A stretch of DNA of 64,000 nucleotides from Flavobacterium coralii (GCF_019891545.1 NZ_JAHDIU010000001.1:1-64000); one strand, 5' to 3'; shown: positions 36,294 through 45,131, numbered from the stretch's first letter. Numbers and translations: made by a program. The notes: generated by a model from the letters alone, not told the origin.

Positions 36294-36731
36294 ATGGAAA
36301 TAAAGCTTAAAGAAGGAATTGGTGAACTGAAGTTCGGGATGAAACAGAAGGATGTTGAGGCTGTTTTAGGCGCTCCCGACAGGCAGTATAAAGATGATGA
36401 CAAGAACATCATTTACCTCTACAATTCAGCTAAGCTGAGAATAACATTTTATGCTGATGAGGATTTCAGGTTTGGCTACCTGATTGTATCGCATACTGAT
36501 ACCGAATTATTTTCACGAAAGATAATAGGAGCAGAGTGGGAGGAAACTGAGAAGGCTCTGAAAGAGAAAGGTATTAAAGAGTTTGAAAAAGAAACCTTTG
36601 ACTCTCTCGAGAATTATTTTAATGAAGCCAACTGGATTATTATCCAGACGGAGTTTGACGAAGTAATTCGTGTAGAACTTGGCGCTATTATAAATGCCAA
36701 AGATGAATTTGACTGGAAGTTTAAAGCATAG
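36294..36731 (+). CDS. hypothetical protein with SmpA/BamE-like motif
   Basis: Cytosolic protein of 145 residues without signal peptide. The start (KEGIGELKFGMKQKDVEAVL then GAPD) is the GMxxxxVxxxLGxPD pattern of SmpA/OmlA-like and BLIP-like small folds, followed by alternating strands (IIYLYNSAKLRITFYADEDF). No catalytic motif. The frame continues upstream to 36225, but the candidate promoter and the typical start favour ATG 36294. It ends at a strong bidirectional terminator. Function unknown. Confidence 0.75.
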   Translation: MEIKLKEGIGELKFGMKQKDVEAVLGAPDRQYKDDDKNIIYLYNSAKLRITFYADEDFRFGYLIVSHTDTELFSRKIIGAEWEETEKALKEKGIKEFEKETFDSLENYFNEANWIIIQTEFDEVIRVELGAIINAKDEFDWKFKA

Positions 36732-36738
36732 TTATAAA

Positions 36739-36774
36739 ACACAAAAGCGGGCATTTGCCCGCTTTTGTGTTTTT
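36739..36774. terminator. bidirectional terminator
   Basis: Long stem AACACAAAAGCGGGC / GCCCGCTTTTGTGTT with a loop of about 4 bases, flanked by A and T runs, between two convergent genes (stops at 36731 and 36789). Confidence 0.93.
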
Positions 36775-36788
36775 AGCTCCACCCGTTA

Positions 36789-37325
36789 TTAATTAAGTGC
36801 AGGTGCGGCAGGAAAATCTACCGGAAGCTTTGTAGCGCCATGTATAAAGTTGCTTATCATTTTATCTCCTATAAGTATGATAATGTCTATAAGCCCTGCT
36901 TCGGTGTAACCGGCATCAAATAAAGCTGTAAGTGCATCTGCTGAAGGCGTACCCCTGTTAATAGTAATATCTTTTGTAAATTTGGCAAGCGCATCAAGTT
37001 TGCTGTCAAATCCGGCTTTGCCAGAACGTATTTCTAAGATCTGCTCATCAGTAAAACCGTTCATTTTGCCAATTGCGGTATGTGCTGCAAGGCAGTACTC
37101 ACAATTATTTACCTGGCTTACTACAAGGTTTACCACTTCTTTTTCTTTTGGCCTTAAAGATGTTTTCCTGTTTTGCAGGGTAAGGTAATCACCTAATGCA
37201 GTTTCACTTTTACTGAAATAAGCGTAAAGATTAGGTACCATGCCAAGGCCTTTGTTCAGTTTATCAAAAATAGCCTGGTTGTTTTCAGAAACTTCTTCTT
37301 TTGTCGGAATTGCGAAATTTTTCAT
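36789..37325 (-). CDS. carboxymuconolactone decarboxylase/AhpD-like protein
   Basis: All-helical peroxidase-like protein of 178 residues. The redox centre is C75, C78 and H82 (CEYCLAAHTAIG), typical of AhpD-like alkylhydroperoxidases, which reduce peroxides or act as thiol adaptors. It is downstream of an AraC-type regulator gene on the same strand (gap about 104 bases), a common pairing in which the regulator controls the peroxidase-like gene; that link is inferred. Confidence 0.9.
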   Translation of the reverse strand: MKNFAIPTKEEVSENNQAIFDKLNKGLGMVPNLYAYFSKSETALGDYLTLQNRKTSLRPKEKEVVNLVVSQVNNCEYCLAAHTAIGKMNGFTDEQILEIRSGKAGFDSKLDALAKFTKDITINRGTPSADALTALFDAGYTEAGLIDIIILIGDKMISNFIHGATKLPVDFPAAPALN

Positions 37326-37429
37326 ATTGCTTGTTTAATTTGTTGTATGTCATTATTGACAGTACAAAGTTGCGGCTAAAAGCAATGCTGAAAAATGGAG
37401 GTACTTCCCGACGTGCAGTCAATTTTTCC

Positions 37430-38293
37430 TTAAGCTGTATTTTTGAGTATGTTTTTAAACTCGGTTGCGGTGTATGAGGTTTGCTTTTTAAAGAACCTGC
37501 TAAAGTGTGAGGTGTCTTCAAAACCTATTTCGGCGGCAATCTCTTTAACCGATTTATCTGTATAGTACATTAAGCGTTTTGCTTCGGTAACAAGGCGTTC
37601 CTGTATTATCTGCAAAGGAGTTTTTTTACCGTAAAGGGCAAAAACATTTGATAATGTCTTAGGCGATTTATTTAATGCCGAAGCATAGAATTGTACTTCG
37701 TGCTGTGTTTTATAATGGTTCTCTACCATAATGTTATAGCGGCGGTATAAGTCGAACCGTGTGTCATCATCAGCACCGCTGGGTACATACTGCTGCTTAC
37801 CCATGCGGGTAATATTAATGATAAGCCTTACCAAAAGCAGCCGCAGCATCTCGCCCTGAATACTGTCAGGGTTCTTAAATTCATCTGTAAAAGTTTCGAG
37901 TAACCGGGTTATGGTTGCTTTTTCTTCTTCATTAAGTAAAACAAACATAACCTGAGACGAACCATAGAACAGAAAGCCCACGCAGCTCACCTCTTCATCA
38001 TGATCTACAATACAGTAAAAATCACGGTTAAACTGCCATGCGGTAATATCTTCAGGATTTTCAAACCTGAAGCTCTGGTTTACCACAAGCGGTAAAATTG
38101 CATCTTCAGGAAACTCATATTCCACCTCGTCAATTACAGCTTTCTGGCTTTTGCCCCTGTTCCAGGCAATTGTTAGAAGCTTATCGGCACGGTCACGCAC
38201 AAAAAATAAACGGTCAAACCCGCTGTTGCCGGAAGTAAGGCGCAGTTCGCCACCAGATTTTTTATCTTTATAAGTATAGTTCATAAAATGCAT
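37430..38293 (-). CDS. AraC family transcriptional regulator
   Basis: Regulator of 287 residues with a cupin-like N-terminal sensor (FRFENPEDITAWQFNRDFYC, VGFLFYGSSQVMF) and a C-terminal double helix-turn-helix at about residues 185-285 (YASALNKSPKTLSNVFALYG; then VKEIAAEIGFEDTSHFSRFF). The effector is unknown. The start could also be the internal ATG at 38284. A terminator of the upstream gene lies immediately before it, so the promoter must overlap that hairpin or the gene depends on read-through. The likely target is the AhpD-like gene just downstream. Confidence 0.9.
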   Translation of the reverse strand: MHFMNYTYKDKKSGGELRLTSGNSGFDRLFFVRDRADKLLTIAWNRGKSQKAVIDEVEYEFPEDAILPLVVNQSFRFENPEDITAWQFNRDFYCIVDHDEEVSCVGFLFYGSSQVMFVLLNEEEKATITRLLETFTDEFKNPDSIQGEMLRLLLVRLIINITRMGKQQYVPSGADDDTRFDLYRRYNIMVENHYKTQHEVQFYASALNKSPKTLSNVFALYGKKTPLQIIQERLVTEAKRLMYYTDKSVKEIAAEIGFEDTSHFSRFFKKQTSYTATEFKNILKNTA

Positions 38294-38296
38294 AAA

Positions 38297-38322
38297 TAAA
38301 AAACGCCCTGCATTGCAGGGCG
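38297..38322 (-). terminator. terminator of the cyclophilin-FKBP gene
   Basis: Minus-strand stem CGCCCTGCA / TGCAGGGCG followed on that strand by TTTTTT, just past the stop at 38330. Confidence 0.9.
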
Positions 38323-38329
38323 CTTAAAT

Positions 38330-39439
38330 TTATTCTGTAGGCATACTGCCCATCATTTCAATTTCGAAAATTAGGTTAGCATTGGCAGGTATGCCGGCGC
38401 GGGCAACGCCCCTTTCGCCATAGCCTAAGTGTGCAGGGATAAATATTATAATCTTATCGCCCACATTCATTTGCTCTATACCCTCTATAAAGCCCGGTAT
38501 CATGCCTGATTTTGTTCCGGCCCTGAAAGGTATCGGCTTGTAAGCGCCTGCTGCATCCTTTTGCGGAATATAGTTGCCGAATGCTTTTGCAATTTCAGGT
38601 TCGCTCGAGTCGAATAATGTGCCATTTTCAAGATAGCCCGAATATTCAAGATAAACGGTAGCACCGTCAATTGGCTTCTGTCCGCCGCCTTTTTGTATAA
38701 TGTTATAGGTAAGCCCTGAGGTTGTGGTTTTACCGGCAGCTTTCATCTGTGCAAAATAAGCAACTTTATCAGTCTTGGTTTTGGCAAGCTGCTCTTCTTT
38801 TTTCTTCTGCTCTTCAAGCGCTTTTTCAAAAGACTGTTTAAATACCTTTTCAGCATTAAACTTCTTTGCATCACGCCCAACGCGAATTATCTTAACCGAT
38901 TTCATCTCATCGCCCTGCTCAATCTGATTTACTACATCCATACCGTTGCCCATTACATGGCCAAAAACAGTATGCAGCCCGTTAAGGTGCGGTGTAGCTT
39001 TGTGGGTAATAAAAAACTGGCTCCCGTTAGTACCCGGGCCTGCATTTGCCATGCTTAGAACACCTGGGCCGTCATGCTTCATGTCGGTAATTTCGTCGGC
39101 GAATTTATAACCCGGCCCTCCTGAGCCATCTCCGTTAGGGTCGCCCGTTTGTATCATGAAATCTTTTATAACCCTGTGGAACTTCAGGCCGTTATAGTAA
39201 GGCTTACCTTTACGGTCGTTAGTTACCATATCATTTGTGCCTTCGGCAAGGCTGACAAAGTTGGCAACCGTCATAGGGGTTTTCTGGTATTCAAGCTGAA
39301 GCAGTATAGTACCTTTATTTGTTTCTATCTCTGCATAAAGGCCATCGCCAAGCTTAGTATCAGGTGGTGGTGTGTTTGTGTTTTTGCAAGAAAATAAAAC
39401 TGCAACTAAACTTAAAAACAAACTTGTCATTGGTTTCAT
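38330..39439 (-). CDS. cyclophilin-FKBP fusion peptidyl-prolyl isomerase lipoprotein
   Basis: Lipoprotein of 369 residues (lipobox LFSC near residue 18) with two different prolyl isomerase folds. The cyclophilin domain (about residues 30-195) shows [20 protein letters not shown] and [11 protein letters not shown]; a Lys-rich linker of about 40 residues follows; the FKBP domain (about 245-369) shows [31 protein letters not shown] and [11 protein letters not shown]. It should act in the periplasm on proteins exported by Sec. It is downstream of gldI (13-base gap) and the DHH gene, all on one transcript ending at the hairpin at 38297. Confidence 0.9.
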   Translation of the reverse strand: MKPMTSLFLSLVAVLFSCKNTNTPPPDTKLGDGLYAEIETNKGTILLQLEYQKTPMTVANFVSLAEGTNDMVTNDRKGKPYYNGLKFHRVIKDFMIQTGDPNGDGSGGPGYKFADEITDMKHDGPGVLSMANAGPGTNGSQFFITHKATPHLNGLHTVFGHVMGNGMDVVNQIEQGDEMKSVKIIRVGRDAKKFNAEKVFKQSFEKALEEQKKKEEQLAKTKTDKVAYFAQMKAAGKTTTSGLTYNIIQKGGGQKPIDGATVYLEYSGYLENGTLFDSSEPEIAKAFGNYIPQKDAAGAYKPIPFRAGTKSGMIPGFIEGIEQMNVGDKIIIFIPAHLGYGERGVARAGIPANANLIFEIEMMGSMPTE

Positions 39440-39452
39440 TAATATTAAATTA

Positions 39453-40016
39453 TTATCTGTCTTCTACTTCGGTTTCGTGTTTAATATCGTTAAGGGTAAC
39501 GGTGCATATCAGGGGCTCGTTTGTACCTATCTTGTTGTTGTCGCCATGATAGCCGTAGCCCATATTACTTGGGAAAAGAAAAGTAACTTTTTCGCCTTCG
39601 TTCATCAGCTTTATACCGCTGCGCAGCCCCATCATGATATTTTGCTTATCTACATAATATACCTGCGGGCGAAGCTCTACCTCGCTATAAATAACATTCC
39701 CTTTAAGGTCTTTCACTTCATAGTTAAAAAAGGCAACATCACCACGTTTAGGGGTAATGGTGTCCTGCTTGTTTTCTATTTCGTAGTGGTACCAGTAGCC
39801 TTTATCAGAAGCTATATATTTTATGGCAGGGTTACTTTTTATTATAGAGTCTATCTGTGCCTCTTCATAAGCTATCAGCTTCCGGTTGCGCTCTACAGAC
39901 TCATTTATAAATGCCGAGCCCGAAGTACGCGATACGGGTTTGCGTGCCTGCTGTTGCGAGCAGCCTGTAAGTACAGCCCCTGCAGCCAGGGCAATAGTTA
40001 ATAACATCTTCTTCAT
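39453..40016 (-). CDS. gldI: gliding-motility-associated FKBP-type isomerase GldI
   Basis: Lipoprotein of 187 residues (signal [16 protein letters not shown]) with a C-terminal FKBP-type prolyl isomerase domain ([53 protein letters not shown]). Size, lipobox and the [18 protein letters not shown] region match GldI, which is required for gliding in Flavobacterium johnsoniae and probably folds gliding/T9SS components. It starts 2 bases after the DHH phosphoesterase stop, so the two are coupled. Confidence 0.87.
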   Translation of the reverse strand: MKKMLLTIALAAGAVLTGCSQQQARKPVSRTSGSAFINESVERNRKLIAYEEAQIDSIIKSNPAIKYIASDKGYWYHYEIENKQDTITPKRGDVAFFNYEVKDLKGNVIYSEVELRPQVYYVDKQNIMMGLRSGIKLMNEGEKVTFLFPSNMGYGYHGDNNKIGTNEPLICTVTLNDIKHETEVEDR

Positions 40017-40018
40017 TA

Positions 40019-41035
40019 TCAGTCAATTTTAGTGTGCGCTAATGTAGCAATAAATTTTTTTATCGTAGCCTCCAGCGTATCGGTAGATTTTCCGCCGGCA
40101 GCATTTTTATGCCCCCCGCCGTTAAAATGTTCCCTCGCATATTGGTTTACATCAAAATCACCTTTAGAACGGAAAGATATCTTTATTATTCCCTCATCCT
40201 TATTTTCGGTAAAAAATGCTGTAAATACAATATCTTTCATGCTAAGCCCATAGTTAACAATACCCTCTGTATCACCTTTGCTGTTACCAAAGCCCGTAAG
40301 CTCTTCATGGCTCATATAGGTATAAGAGGTTTTGTTAGCGGGTATTACCTGCATGTTCTGCAAAGCCCTTGCCAAAATTTGAATGCGGTTGTGGCTGTGG
40401 TTATCATAAAGCAGGCTGTGTATTGCGCTGTTATCTATGCCCAGGTCTATAAATTCGGCTGCAATGCGGTGTGTAGTGCCTGTGGTTGAAGGATAACGGA
40501 ATGAACCAGAATCGGTAACGATGCCTGTATATAAGCAGGTAGCCATTGTTGTATCAATCAGGTTTTTCTCGGACATACTGTCTATAAAATGGTATATCAT
40601 TTCGCAGGTAGAGCCGTATGCCGTATCAGAAAACATATATTGTGCATAATTATCTGGTGCCTGGTGGTGGTCTATCATTATAAATGTTTTACCATCCTGC
40701 TGCTGTAATGCCTGCTGCATTTTATCTCCTGTACGGCTAAGCGCGTTATAATCGAGTGTAAATATAATATCGGCATCCTCAAGTACTTTTGTGGCGGGAC
40801 CGGTTTCATTTTCAAAAACCATAACTTTTTCTGTGGCAGGCAGCCACGCCAGGAAATCAGGGGAATCATTCGGAACAATAACCGTAGGGTAGTGCCCTTT
40901 TTTTATAAGGTAGTGGTAAAGCCCTAATGAAGAGCCCATAGCATCACCATCGGGGTTTCGGTGTGTTGTAATTGCAATTTTCTTAGGAGAAGCCAGCAAC
41001 TCTTTAACGGCTTCTGTATCTCGGGTTGTCATCAT
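40019..41035 (-). CDS. nrnA: DHH-family oligoribonuclease/PAP phosphatase
   Basis: Cytosolic phosphoesterase of 338 residues. The DHH domain has THRNPDGDAMGSSLGLY, ADIIFTLDYN and the name motif in IMIDHHQAPDNY; the C-terminal DHHA1 domain ends with FNGGGHKNAAGG. This is the bifunctional NrnA type that degrades nano-RNA and pAp, or related di-nucleotides. It is the first gene of the nrnA-gldI-isomerase unit. A TAAATTCG motif on the minus strand just ahead of the start is a near match to the -7 consensus. Confidence 0.9.
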   Translation of the reverse strand: MMTTRDTEAVKELLASPKKIAITTHRNPDGDAMGSSLGLYHYLIKKGHYPTVIVPNDSPDFLAWLPATEKVMVFENETGPATKVLEDADIIFTLDYNALSRTGDKMQQALQQQDGKTFIMIDHHQAPDNYAQYMFSDTAYGSTCEMIYHFIDSMSEKNLIDTTMATCLYTGIVTDSGSFRYPSTTGTTHRIAAEFIDLGIDNSAIHSLLYDNHSHNRIQILARALQNMQVIPANKTSYTYMSHEELTGFGNSKGDTEGIVNYGLSMKDIVFTAFFTENKDEGIIKISFRSKGDFDVNQYAREHFNGGGHKNAAGGKSTDTLEATIKKFIATLAHTKID

Positions 41036-41105
41036 GTTGCGAATTTACAGCTTTTTCCGTTATCAGGTACAGGCCGTAAAAAGACAAAAATGTAACGAAT
41101 GAATA

Positions 41106-41783
41106 TCAGAATTTCATGGAATCAAGGCAGCGGGAAACATCAAAGTAAAATCCTTTAATTTGGTAAGGATTATCGGCAAGGGCAAGGTAATCGTAGCGGC
41201 CATCTATTAACGACTGGCTTCCGCCAAACTCAAACCCCAGCAGGCTAAGCACTTCATATTCGTTTGAAGTATTTATTACGTAAAAACAGGTTTCTTTATC
41301 AGTGCCGTTGCCGGTGCTCAGTATCGCATCTATTATAATCTCTCCCTGCACGCTTTCCTTTTCCGCTTCGGCAATCATGCCTAACTCCCTGAAAGAATAA
41401 ATGCGGTATTCTTTTATCCTTATGCTGAAAGGATAAGTCTTTAGGATTTCATCAGTATATTCAATAATCTTTTTAAGGTCGTCTTTAGTTCCGTCATCTT
41501 TTTGCAGGAGCTCCCGCAGCTTTTTTTCGGCTTCAGAACGTGAGTAAGGAGAATATTCATCCTGAAAAGAATAACCATAGTACAAATGCCGCTTTTCTTC
41601 TAGCGTCATCGTAGTGTCAGATTTTGCGTAACGGTCAAAAAGCTTATCAAAAAAAAGTACGGAATTTTTATCAGCTACATTCTTTTCTATTGTTTTATAA
41701 TCAGGTGCAGTAAACTCTTCCGTCTGGGCATTTATATTGATGAGAGCAAAAAACAGTACTGTAAATAAAATCATTTTTCTCAT
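41106..41783 (-). CDS. DUF4919 family secreted protein
   Basis: Protein of 225 residues with a signal peptide (MILFTVLFFALININAQ). The core (DYKTIEKNVADKNSVLFFDK, TLEEKRHLYYGYSFQDEYSP) matches DUF4919, a Bacteroidota family of unknown function. No catalytic residues are evident. Monocistronic on the minus strand and divergent from the DUF4476 gene. Confidence 0.8.
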   Translation of the reverse strand: MRKMILFTVLFFALININAQTEEFTAPDYKTIEKNVADKNSVLFFDKLFDRYAKSDTTMTLEEKRHLYYGYSFQDEYSPYSRSEAEKKLRELLQKDDGTKDDLKKIIEYTDEILKTYPFSIRIKEYRIYSFRELGMIAEAEKESVQGEIIIDAILSTGNGTDKETCFYVINTSNEYEVLSLLGFEFGGSQSLIDGRYDYLALADNPYQIKGFYFDVSRCLDSMKF

Positions 41784-41895
41784 ATGTGTTCCTAGCTTAT
41801 ACTGTTGATAATAAAGGTAATGATTTGTTAGTATATCTAACTAATGTTACTGCAATTTTATTTTTTCTTACACTGTAAAAATTTTGGCACATCAA

Positions 41896-41928
41896 TTGTA
41901 ATCCTGTTTTAAAATATTGTTAAATTTG
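41896..41928 (+). promoter_or_regulatory. promoter of the DUF4476 gene
   Basis: TTG (41896-41898), 22 bases, then TAAATTTG (41921-41928), 20 bases ahead of the start at 41948. Confidence 0.55.
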
Positions 41929-41947
41929 AACAAAAACTTAGAGTATT

Positions 41948-42895
41948 ATGAAAAAAACTACATTTATTTTGCTGACTGTCCTGATGATGAGCAGTTTTGC
42001 AGCCTTTGCACAGTTTCAGCCTGTAGGGCATCTTACTATTTTTTCTGACGATGGTGCCAAGTTTTTCCTTGTTCTCAACGGTGAGAGATACAATGATGTA
42101 GCCGAAACAAACCTGAGAATAGAAGACCTTCCTAACCCGTACTACGACTGTAAGATTATATTTGAAGATAAAAGCATACCTGTAATATCTAAAAATGCAC
42201 TTATGCTTGCCGATGTTGATGATATTATGCAGGATGTAACTTACCGTATTAAGAGAGATAAAAAAGGGCGTTACAACCTGAAGTTTTATTCATCTGTACC
42301 GGCACAGCAAAATGTAATACGCCCTACTAACTGCGCTGTTTACCAGTATGGCCACCCAAGAGAGGTTTTTATAGACCGCAACGGACACCAGATGCAGCAA
42401 ACAGTAGTGGTTCAGGAAACTGCAGTTGGTGATAGCTTTGGTATGAACGTAAATATGGGAGGCATAGGTATGAGTGTAAATATGCCTGCTACAGGTACAG
42501 TAACCACCACCACTACAACTACTACCACTACAACCGGCGGTGGCTACGGTTATACCGAGTACAGGGAACGTGATCGTGACAGGGACGATAACAGGGGGTG
42601 CAGGAGGCCTATGCCGGCAGCAGATTTTGAGCAGGCAAGAAAAGCAATAGCCGATACAAGTTTTGATGATACCAAACTTTCTACAGCCAAGCAGATAGTT
42701 TCTTCAAACTGTATGGATGCCAACCAGATAAGTATTATAGCCAAGCTGTTTAGTTTTGAAGATTCTAAACTTGACTTTGCAAAGCATGCCTATGATTTTT
42801 GTACCGATAAAAACAATTACTATAAGGTAGTAAGCGTTTTTACATACTCTGACAGTAAAGAAGAACTGAACCAATATATAGGGCAGAGGAGATAA
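41948..42895 (+). CDS. DUF4476 domain secreted protein with poly-Thr and RD tracts
   Basis: Secreted protein of 315 residues. The signal peptide (ILLTVLMMSSFAAFAQ) leads into a beta-rich domain (GHLTIFSDDGAKFFLVLNGE) and a C-terminal DUF4476 helical domain (MPAADFEQARKAIADTSFDD, CMDANQISIIAKLFSFEDSK). Between them lie 11 consecutive Thr codons (42503-42535), a Gly/Tyr stretch and an alternating Arg-Asp run, a likely disordered linker. Role unknown. Confidence 0.85.
   Translation: MKKTTFILLTVLMMSSFAAFAQFQPVGHLTIFSDDGAKFFLVLNGERYNDVAETNLRIEDLPNPYYDCKIIFEDKSIPVISKNALMLADVDDIMQDVTYRIKRDKKGRYNLKFYSSVPAQQNVIRPTNCAVYQYGHPREVFIDRNGHQMQQTVVVQETAVGDSFGMNVNMGGIGMSVNMPATGTVTTTTTTTTTTTGGGYGYTEYRERDRDRDDNRGCRRPMPAADFEQARKAIADTSFDDTKLSTAKQIVSSNCMDANQISIIAKLFSFEDSKLDFAKHAYDFCTDKNNYYKVVSVFTYSDSKEELNQYIGQRR
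42503..42535 (+). repeat. Thr codon tract (ACC/ACT/ACA microsatellite-like)
   Basis: Eleven consecutive threonine codons with mixed third bases inside the DUF4476 gene. The codon mixing suggests selection on the peptide rather than a slippage-prone pure repeat. Confidence 0.7.
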
Positions 42896-42929
42896 ACCAG
42901 TTTTAATATAATTAGTGTTATAATAAATA

Positions 42930-42954
42930 AAGCCGCCTGATAAAGGTGGCTTTT
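42930..42954 (+). terminator. terminator of the DUF4476 gene
   Basis: Stem AAAGCCGCC / GGTGGCTTT (one G-T pair) with a 7-base loop followed by T-rich sequence. Confidence 0.8.
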
Positions 42955-43037
42955 ACTTTTTATTTGCATTTAAAGCGTTATTTCTTAAACCCCGGTTAAT
43001 TAGCAAAGCCTTAATAAATAGGTGTTTAAATGAAGGC

Positions 43038-43045
43038 TAACTTTG
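43038..43045 (+). promoter_or_regulatory. candidate -7 element
   Basis: TAACTTTG, 28 bases ahead of the 92-residue secreted protein gene; no clear -33 TTG. Confidence 0.4.
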
Positions 43046-43072
43046 TGGTACTAACGTTTAAAAAGAGATACC

Positions 43073-43351
43073 ATGAAAAAGATTGTACTATCGCTGTCAG
43101 CGCTTTTTGCAGTAAGCATAGCCGCAGCACAAAGCTACCCAAAGCAACCCGACCCAAAAGTATATAACGTAGTAAAGCAGGTGCCGGCTACAAAGGCTGC
43201 CGAGACAGATGAAACTGCCGACCGGCAGGAAGTGAATACCGAAGCACGCAGCAAAGATGAAACTATTGCCACAGAAGGGCAACCGGCAAAAAAACCTGAA
43301 AAAGTAGAAACTTCTCCTGCAACGGCGGTAGCAGAGAACGAAGCACAATAA
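43073..43351 (+). CDS. small secreted hypothetical protein
   Basis: Protein of 92 residues with a signal peptide (SLSALFAVSIAAAQ). The mature part is short, hydrophilic and rich in Lys, Glu, Thr and Ala (PATKAAETDETADRQ; TIATEGQPAKKPEKVETSPA), probably disordered. No family recognised. It has its own candidate promoter and a strong terminator, which supports it being expressed. Confidence 0.7.
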   Translation: MKKIVLSLSALFAVSIAAAQSYPKQPDPKVYNVVKQVPATKAAETDETADRQEVNTEARSKDETIATEGQPAKKPEKVETSPATAVAENEAQ

Positions 43352-43354
43352 AAC

Positions 43355-43380
43355 AAGCCACCCGTTTGGGTGGTTTTTTT
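43355..43380 (+). terminator. terminator of the small secreted protein gene
   Basis: Stem CCACCC / GGGTGG with a GTTT loop followed by seven T. Confidence 0.9.
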
Positions 43381-43424
43381 ATTAAAATAAGTTCCCCTAT
43401 TGAGGAGTATTATTGCTTTTTTAG

Positions 43425-43432
43425 TAGGTTTG
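43425..43432 (+). promoter_or_regulatory. -7 element immediately before a start codon
   Basis: TAGGTTTG matches TAnnTTTG, with TTG at 43400-43402 spaced by 22 bases. Its end is only 5 bases before ATG 43438, so the transcript would have little or no leader. Confidence 0.35.
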
Positions 43433-43437
43433 CGGTT

Positions 43438-43725
43438 ATGGAAACCAACAAAAGTTACGGAGACAAGGGGATTAAGGCTGTAGGCTTGATAAGTCTGTTT
43501 TGCATACCTTTTATGAATTTTGGAGAAAAAATGCTGATACACTACTTACTTATAGTAATAGGGGCAGCATATTGTTATTTTGCTTACCACAAATTTAATA
43601 CTGACAGGAAAAGGGGTAAAGGCACCGACCGTGCATTGGGTTTTATTATTATGGGCTCGTTTATTTTTATATGCGGTGTTATAATGTTTGTATTACAATA
43701 CATGTGTAAAGATGTGTTTGTCTAA
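43438..43725 (+). CDS. small two-helix membrane protein
   Basis: Protein of 95 residues with hydrophobic helices (IKAVGLISLFCIPFMNF; IHYLLIVIGAAYCYFAYH; GFIIMGSFIFICGVIMFVLQ) and a basic loop (KFNTDRKRGKGTDR). No family recognised. The frame runs upstream to 43366, through the preceding terminator, so ATG 43438 (METNKSYGDK) is chosen. Confidence 0.65.
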   Translation: METNKSYGDKGIKAVGLISLFCIPFMNFGEKMLIHYLLIVIGAAYCYFAYHKFNTDRKRGKGTDRALGFIIMGSFIFICGVIMFVLQYMCKDVFV

Positions 43726-43796
43726 TCATAGTCATCTGTCCTCACTATGACTGCAACTAAATAAAAATCCTTACTTTTAAGGCTCAAAATTTAGGC

Positions 43797-44489
43797 ATGG
43801 AACAACCAATAATCAATATAAAAGGAATTACAAGAGATTTTCCGCTGGACAGCGAGATAGTAAAAGTGCTTAAAGGCATAGACCTTACCATAAATAAAGG
43901 TGAATATGTAGCCCTGATGGGGCCTTCCGGTTCCGGTAAAAGTACGCTGATGAATATCTTAGGCTGCCTTGATACCCCTACCGGGGGCAGTTATGTACTT
44001 AACGGCAAGGATGTAAGCCAGATGAGCGATGATGAGCTCGCTGGAATTCGTAATAAAGAGATTGGTTTTGTTTTCCAGACGTTTAACCTGTTGCCGCGCA
44101 CAACAGCGCTTGATAATGTTGCCTTGCCCATGGTATATGCAGGCTATAAAAAGCCCGAGCGCAACGAACGCGCCACAGAAGTACTTACACAGGTTGGCCT
44201 TGCCGACAGAATGGACCACAAGCCCAACCAGCTTTCAGGAGGGCAGCGCCAAAGGGTAGCTGTTGCAAGGGCATTGGTAAATCATCCCTCTATTATACTA
44301 GCCGATGAGCCTACCGGTAACCTTGACAGTAAAACATCTGTTGAGATTATGAACCTTTTCGACCAGATACACGCCAACGGCAACACCGTAATACTTGTAA
44401 CCCATGAAGAGGATATTGCCGAGCATGCGCACCGCATTATAAGGCTTCGTGACGGTATTATAGAAAGTGATAACCCTAACAGGAGATAG
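43797..44489 (+). CDS. LolD/MacB-type ABC transporter ATPase
   Basis: ATP-binding subunit of 230 residues. Walker A is [16 protein letters not shown], the Q-loop [10 protein letters not shown], the signature [15 protein letters not shown], Walker [16 protein letters not shown] and the switch [11 protein letters not shown]. The LDSKT and GCLDTPTGG phrases place it in the LolD/MacB/FtsE group, which act in lipoprotein release or mechanotransmission from the outer face. No permease gene is adjacent, so its partner lies elsewhere. Confidence 0.9.
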   Translation: MEQPIINIKGITRDFPLDSEIVKVLKGIDLTINKGEYVALMGPSGSGKSTLMNILGCLDTPTGGSYVLNGKDVSQMSDDELAGIRNKEIGFVFQTFNLLPRTTALDNVALPMVYAGYKKPERNERATEVLTQVGLADRMDHKPNQLSGGQRQRVAVARALVNHPSIILADEPTGNLDSKTSVEIMNLFDQIHANGNTVILVTHEEDIAEHAHRIIRLRDGIIESDNPNRR

Positions 44490-44542
44490 CTTAATACTGC
44501 TGCTTGTTATCTTAAATTTAAAAATCTTCAATCTTAAATATA

Positions 44543-45115
44543 GTGAAAGTATATACCAAAACAGGAGATAAAGGTACTACAGCCTTATTTGGCGGTACAA
44601 GGGTGCCCAAACACCACATCCGTATAGAAAGCTACGGCACGGTAGATGAACTTAATTCACATATAGGGCTTATACGCGACCAGGAAATTAACCCTCATTA
44701 CAAGCAAATACTGCAGCGCATACAGGACAAACTGTTTACTGTTGGTGCCATTTTGGCAACAGATCCCGAAAAATCAGTATTAAAAAATGGAAAGGAACGC
44801 CTTAACATTCCTAAAATTTCTGAATCAGATATTGAAATGCTTGAAAATGAGATTGACGCTATGGATGCAGCCCTGCCGCCTATGACGCATTTTGTATTGC
44901 CGGGCGGGCATACTACGGTGTCATATTGTCATATAGCCCGTTGTGTTTGCCGCCGTGCAGAGCGCCTTTCGGTACATTTGCATGAACTTGAACCTACTGA
45001 TGAGATGGTTTTAAGCTACCTGAACCGACTTTCTGACTACTTATTTGTGCTGGCACGGAAGTTGTCGTACGACCTGAAGGCTGACGAGGTAAAATGGATA
45101 CCCGAAAAGCTGTAG
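44543..45115 (+). CDS. cob(I)yrinic acid a,c-diamide adenosyltransferase (PduO type)
   Basis: ATP:corrinoid adenosyltransferase of 190 residues that makes adenosylcobalamin, the cofactor for methylmalonyl-CoA mutase. It opens at GTG 44543 with the family start KVYTKTGDKGTTALFGG, the ATP-binding SYGTVDELNSHIG, and the late CRRAERLSVHL and LSYLNRLSDYLFVLAR helices. An alternative ATG is not available near the conserved start. The BtuF-like gene 17 kb away could serve the same cofactor. Confidence 0.93.
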   Translation: MKVYTKTGDKGTTALFGGTRVPKHHIRIESYGTVDELNSHIGLIRDQEINPHYKQILQRIQDKLFTVGAILATDPEKSVLKNGKERLNIPKISESDIEMLENEIDAMDAALPPMTHFVLPGGHTTVSYCHIARCVCRRAERLSVHLHELEPTDEMVLSYLNRLSDYLFVLARKLSYDLKADEVKWIPEKL

Positions 45116-45131
45116 CAGGCAGGCAGTTTTA

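Noticed and set aside
39372-40001. A 209-residue plus-strand frame opposite gldI
   Set aside because: Antisense to the clear gldI lipoprotein; no promoter or family match.
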